Source: JBFXEO01 sp050180015 (lineage in GTDB: Bacteria > Bacteroidota > Bacteroidia > Bacteroidales > Tenuifilaceae). Taken from it: a DNA stretch of 9,986 nt. The translations under genes and the position numbers were made by a program. The DNA lies in contig JBFXEO010000099.1 in assembly GCA_050180015.1 (NCBI GenBank), forward strand, positions 1 to 9,986, read 5' to 3'. Numbering within the stretch: the first letter of the stretch is position 1; every line of letters starts with the position of its first letter. Positions 8,303 to 9,986 of the stretch are shown in pieces. A model generated the notes under the pieces. It searched no databases. It was not told the DNA's origin and saw only the letters and a list, made by a program, of their open reading frames with translations.

Positions 8303-8310
8303 CAAATATA
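8303..8310 (-). promoter_or_regulatory. candidate -7 promoter box for metH
   Basis: TATATTTG on the metH strand matches the Bacteroidetes sigma-ABfr -7 consensus TAnnTTTG exactly. It would start transcription roughly 140-155 bases before the metH start codon. No TTG is found at the expected -33 distance (about 8328-8336), so the call is weak. The box lies in one arm of the inverted repeat, so if it is used the repeat would act as DNA around the promoter rather than as a leader RNA. Confidence 0.3.
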
Positions 8311-8392
8311 AACCCAGCCATCGCTCGGCTTATAGCCTTGGCTATTTCAGCAAACTCAGCAAGTTGAGGCACTGCTAGCCGGGTTTAAATTT
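8304..8392 (-). repeat. 15-bp imperfect inverted repeat with internal hairpins in the metH leader
   Basis: Arms at 8304-8318 and 8378-8392 pair at 13 of 15 positions as DNA. In RNA of the metH strand one of the two mismatches becomes a G-U pair, giving an unbroken nine-pair core (AAACCCGGC with GCUGGGUUU); on the plus strand the same position is an A-C mismatch. The 59-base interior can form AUAGC-CAAG-GCUAU and a weaker CUCA/UGAG hairpin. This asymmetry favours an RNA element on the metH strand, but a protein-binding palindrome or a dispersed repeat is also possible. I could not match it to a named riboswitch or repeat family. No target-site duplication is evident. Confidence 0.5.
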
Positions 8393-8650
8393 TGATTCTC
8401 CATTTTATTAACAAGAATTAAAGTTTATGTTAATATGCGTTAAAACAGCAGCATGGTTGTTGATCTGGTTACTCATCGCTTTGAACCAATTTAATAGTAA
8501 TGTCCCCAAAAAAAATAGCAAATATTTTACCCGGACGCATCACTTTCATCTTTAAAATCACAAAAACTTAACAAAAATAAAACGCATTTACTATGCTTTA
8601 ATCCATCTCATCGCCATACATTTACCGCACCAACCTTAAAACTTTATTAC

Positions 8651-9986
8651 ATGACACTTAAAACAAATGTAAGGAATGCAATGCTGCTCTTGGCATTTTT
8701 CATTGTTGGTACAACAATGGTTTCCTGCGAAAAGGATTATTCAACTATTGATGAGGCTGAACTGGCCATTCAAGCCCAAAACGACTTACAAAAAGCAACC
8801 GTTTCTTTTACCGAAACATTTGAAAGTGGTACAAAAACTGCATACGCAGCAGCTGCGGTTACCCTTTCAACGGGATCATGGTACTTGGACAATGCCTTGA
8901 TTGGCACATCAACCAGCGACAGAAAGAATGGTTCAAAATCAGTCAGAATAACAAGTACCGGAAAATTAACCATGCAATTCGACAAAACCACCGGTGCTGG
9001 CACGGTTAGTATTTACCATGCAAAATATGGTAGCGACGGTACAAGCACCTGGGATCTCTACATGTCAACCAACAGTGGTAGTTCATGGACAAAAGTTGGT
9101 TCAACTGTAACCACCTCGTCAACCACCCTAACAAAAGCCTCTTTTTCGGTTAATCAGTCAGGAAATGTACGTTTTGAAATTCGTAAGCTTACAGGTACCT
9201 CGTACAGGATTAATGTTGATGATTTTGCTATAACAGATTATTCGAGTGGTGATACCGGCGGAGATACCGGAACATCGGCCGCTGATGGTGATAACATGAT
9301 GCTTGGGAACCCTTCGGGAGCTGTTGCCAGCACCACTTATGCTAACAACTACTTAATGGTTAAAACCCAGTACGCATTATCATATAACAATAGCAAACTA
9401 ACCTGTAACTGGGTTTCGTGGTACTTAGGCTCATCTTGGCTTGGATCGGCTTCCCGTCAGGACGATTTCAGAGCCGATGCTACATTGCCATCGGGTTGGG
9501 TGCAAGTTGGTGCAACCGATTATAGCGGTTCCGGGTTCGACCGTGGCCACATGTGCCCAAGCGCAGATAGGACATCGACTACTACCGATAACTCCGCTAC
9601 ATTCTTAATGACCAACATGATTCCTCAAGCCCCGAAGAACAACCAGGTAACATGGGCTAACCTTGAAAATTACTGCCGCAGCTTAGTAAGTGCTGGTTAT
9701 GAACTTTACATCATATCGGGCCCTTACGGACAAGGTGGAACCGGATCAAATGGATACTATACAACAATATCAACCAAGAATATTGTGGTTCCTTCCTATG
9801 TATGGAAAATTATTGTTGTGCTACCCATTGGCACAAACGACATTTCAAGGATTACCTCGTCAACCCGCGTTATTGCTGTTTGGATGCCAAACACACAAAC
9901 GGTTAGCAGCCAAGCATGGGGTTACTACCGTACAACTGTTGACTATATTGAAAGTCAAACAGGGTATAATTTTCTATCGAATGTTT
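8651..9986 (+). CDS. lipoprotein with DNA/RNA non-specific endonuclease domain (3' end outside window)
   Basis: The frame is open from ATG 8651 to the right edge (445 codons). Residues 1-25 form a lipoprotein signal: basic MTLKTNVR, then a hydrophobic stretch, then MVSC with Cys26 as the likely lipidated residue (Met at -3 is off-consensus). Glu-Lys-Asp follows Cys26 and resembles the Lys-acidic surface-export signal known from Bacteroidetes lipoproteins, suggesting outer-surface display. Residues about 52-197 form a Thr/Ser-rich, beta-predicted domain (FETFESGTKT, GSWYLDNALIG, RINVDDFAITD) that may bind a partner or polymer. A Gly/Asp linker (197-213) leads to the nuclease domain of the NUC1/Serratia-nuclease family. 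The active site is DRGHMCPSADR with catalytic His300, and the metal-site residues Asn331 and Glu339 lie in NNQVTWANLE. It should cut DNA and RNA without sequence specificity using a divalent metal, for defence, matrix turnover or nucleotide scavenging. The family usually ends soon after a stretch like the visible FLSNV, so probably only a few tens of residues are missing. It is divergent from metH, with no functional link apparent. Confidence 0.92.
   Translation, partial: MTLKTNVRNAMLLLAFFIVGTTMVSCEKDYSTIDEAELAIQAQNDLQKATVSFTETFESGTKTAYAAAAVTLSTGSWYLDNALIGTSTSDRKNGSKSVRITSTGKLTMQFDKTTGAGTVSIYHAKYGSDGTSTWDLYMSTNSGSSWTKVGSTVTTSSTTLTKASFSVNQSGNVRFEIRKLTGTSYRINVDDFAITDYSSGDTGGDTGTSAADGDNMMLGNPSGAVASTTYANNYLMVKTQYALSYNNSKLTCNWVSWYLGSSWLGSASRQDDFRADATLPSGWVQVGATDYSGSGFDRGHMCPSADRTSTTTDNSATFLMTNMIPQAPKNNQVTWANLENYCRSLVSAGYELYIISGPYGQGGTGSNGYYTTISTKNIVVPSYVWKIIVVLPIGTNDISRITSSTRVIAVWMPNTQTVSSQAWGYYRTTVDYIESQTGYNFLSNV

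Larger units (their letters stand above)
8158..8650. other. divergent intergenic region between metH and the nuclease gene
   Basis: This 493-base stretch has no confirmed gene. The metH half holds the Shine-Dalgarno hairpin, a CTATTC/GAATAG stem (8267-8289), the 15-bp inverted repeat, and a minus-strand ORF of 50 codons from GTG 8372 (or 33 from ATG 8321) to TAA 8220. The nuclease half (8393-8650) is AT-rich and less structured. It has a TTAACA-N14-TGTTAA inverted repeat (8408-8433), an A8 run (8508-8515), and weak promoter-like pieces on the plus strand: TTG at 8457-8459 with TCGCTTTG at 8476-8483, spaced 16 bases, a little short. A minus-strand ORF of 26 codons (8469-8549) looks like chance. 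Promoters for both flanking genes should lie here, but none is convincing. Confidence 0.6.

Noticed and set aside
8310..8386. tRNA gene (about 77 bases with paired ends)
   Set aside because: There is no T-loop GTTCGAATC-like sequence, no proper anticodon arm and no D-loop pattern. On the plus strand the end stem also has an A-C mismatch.
8304..8392. SAM-I riboswitch before metH (AAACCCGGC resembles part of its core)
   Set aside because: The matching stretch is only nine bases. The upstream GAGGGA/UGGCCC parts and the 3' core are absent, and here the nine bases form the outer stem.
8469..8549. 26-codon minus-strand ORF (starts MKVMRPGKIF)
   Set aside because: Very short, in AT-rich DNA with a stop seven codons upstream and no ribosome binding site. 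Chance is the simpler explanation.
8158..8650. Cobalamin riboswitch controlling metH
   Set aside because: No B12-box-like GCCACUG or AGCCAGGA/GACC element was seen on either strand.
8770..9003. Minus-strand open frame of 77 codons opposite the nuclease gene
   Set aside because: It lies wholly within the lipoprotein nuclease frame, which carries the signal, domain and catalytic motifs. No independent support.

Overview
The window looks like chromosomal DNA from a Bacteroidota bacterium, probably Bacteroidales or a relative. The evidence is the MetF and MetH sequence style, a lipoprotein whose acylated Cys is followed by Glu-Lys-Asp, a TAnnTTTG-type -7 box, and moderate-to-low G+C. A more exact placement is not possible by eye.

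From right to left, one minus-strand block reads: metH (cobalamin-dependent methionine synthase, 4471-8142 or 8157), a multi-spanning membrane protein (3498-4445), an ABC ATPase overlapping it by 14 bases (2825-3511), metF (5,10-methylenetetrahydrofolate reductase, 1780-2733), and a three-PAS cytoplasmic sensor histidine kinase that runs off the left edge (1-1691). MetF makes 5-methyl-THF, which MetH uses to methylate homocysteine, so the two enzymes form the methyl branch of methionine/SAM synthesis. The transporter pair sits between them, is clearly more AT-rich, and has no obvious link to one-carbon metabolism. It looks like an insertion into a met gene pair.

Divergent from metH, after about 500 bases without a confirmed gene, a plus-strand gene (8651 to the right edge) encodes a lipoprotein with a beta-rich domain and a C-terminal DNA/RNA non-specific endonuclease domain (DRGH motif). 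It is probably a cell-surface nuclease.

The divergent intergenic region is the least ordinary part. On the metH side it holds a 15-bp imperfect inverted repeat enclosing further small hairpins, a -7-like promoter box in one arm, a short ORF of about 50 codons, and a strong Shine-Dalgarno sequence tucked into a small hairpin just before the metH start. No known riboswitch class was recognised there. I see no CRISPR array, tRNA, rRNA, transposase or complete mobile element. The strongest candidates for something undescribed are this metH leader and the transporter cassette with its C8 tract; both rest on inference.
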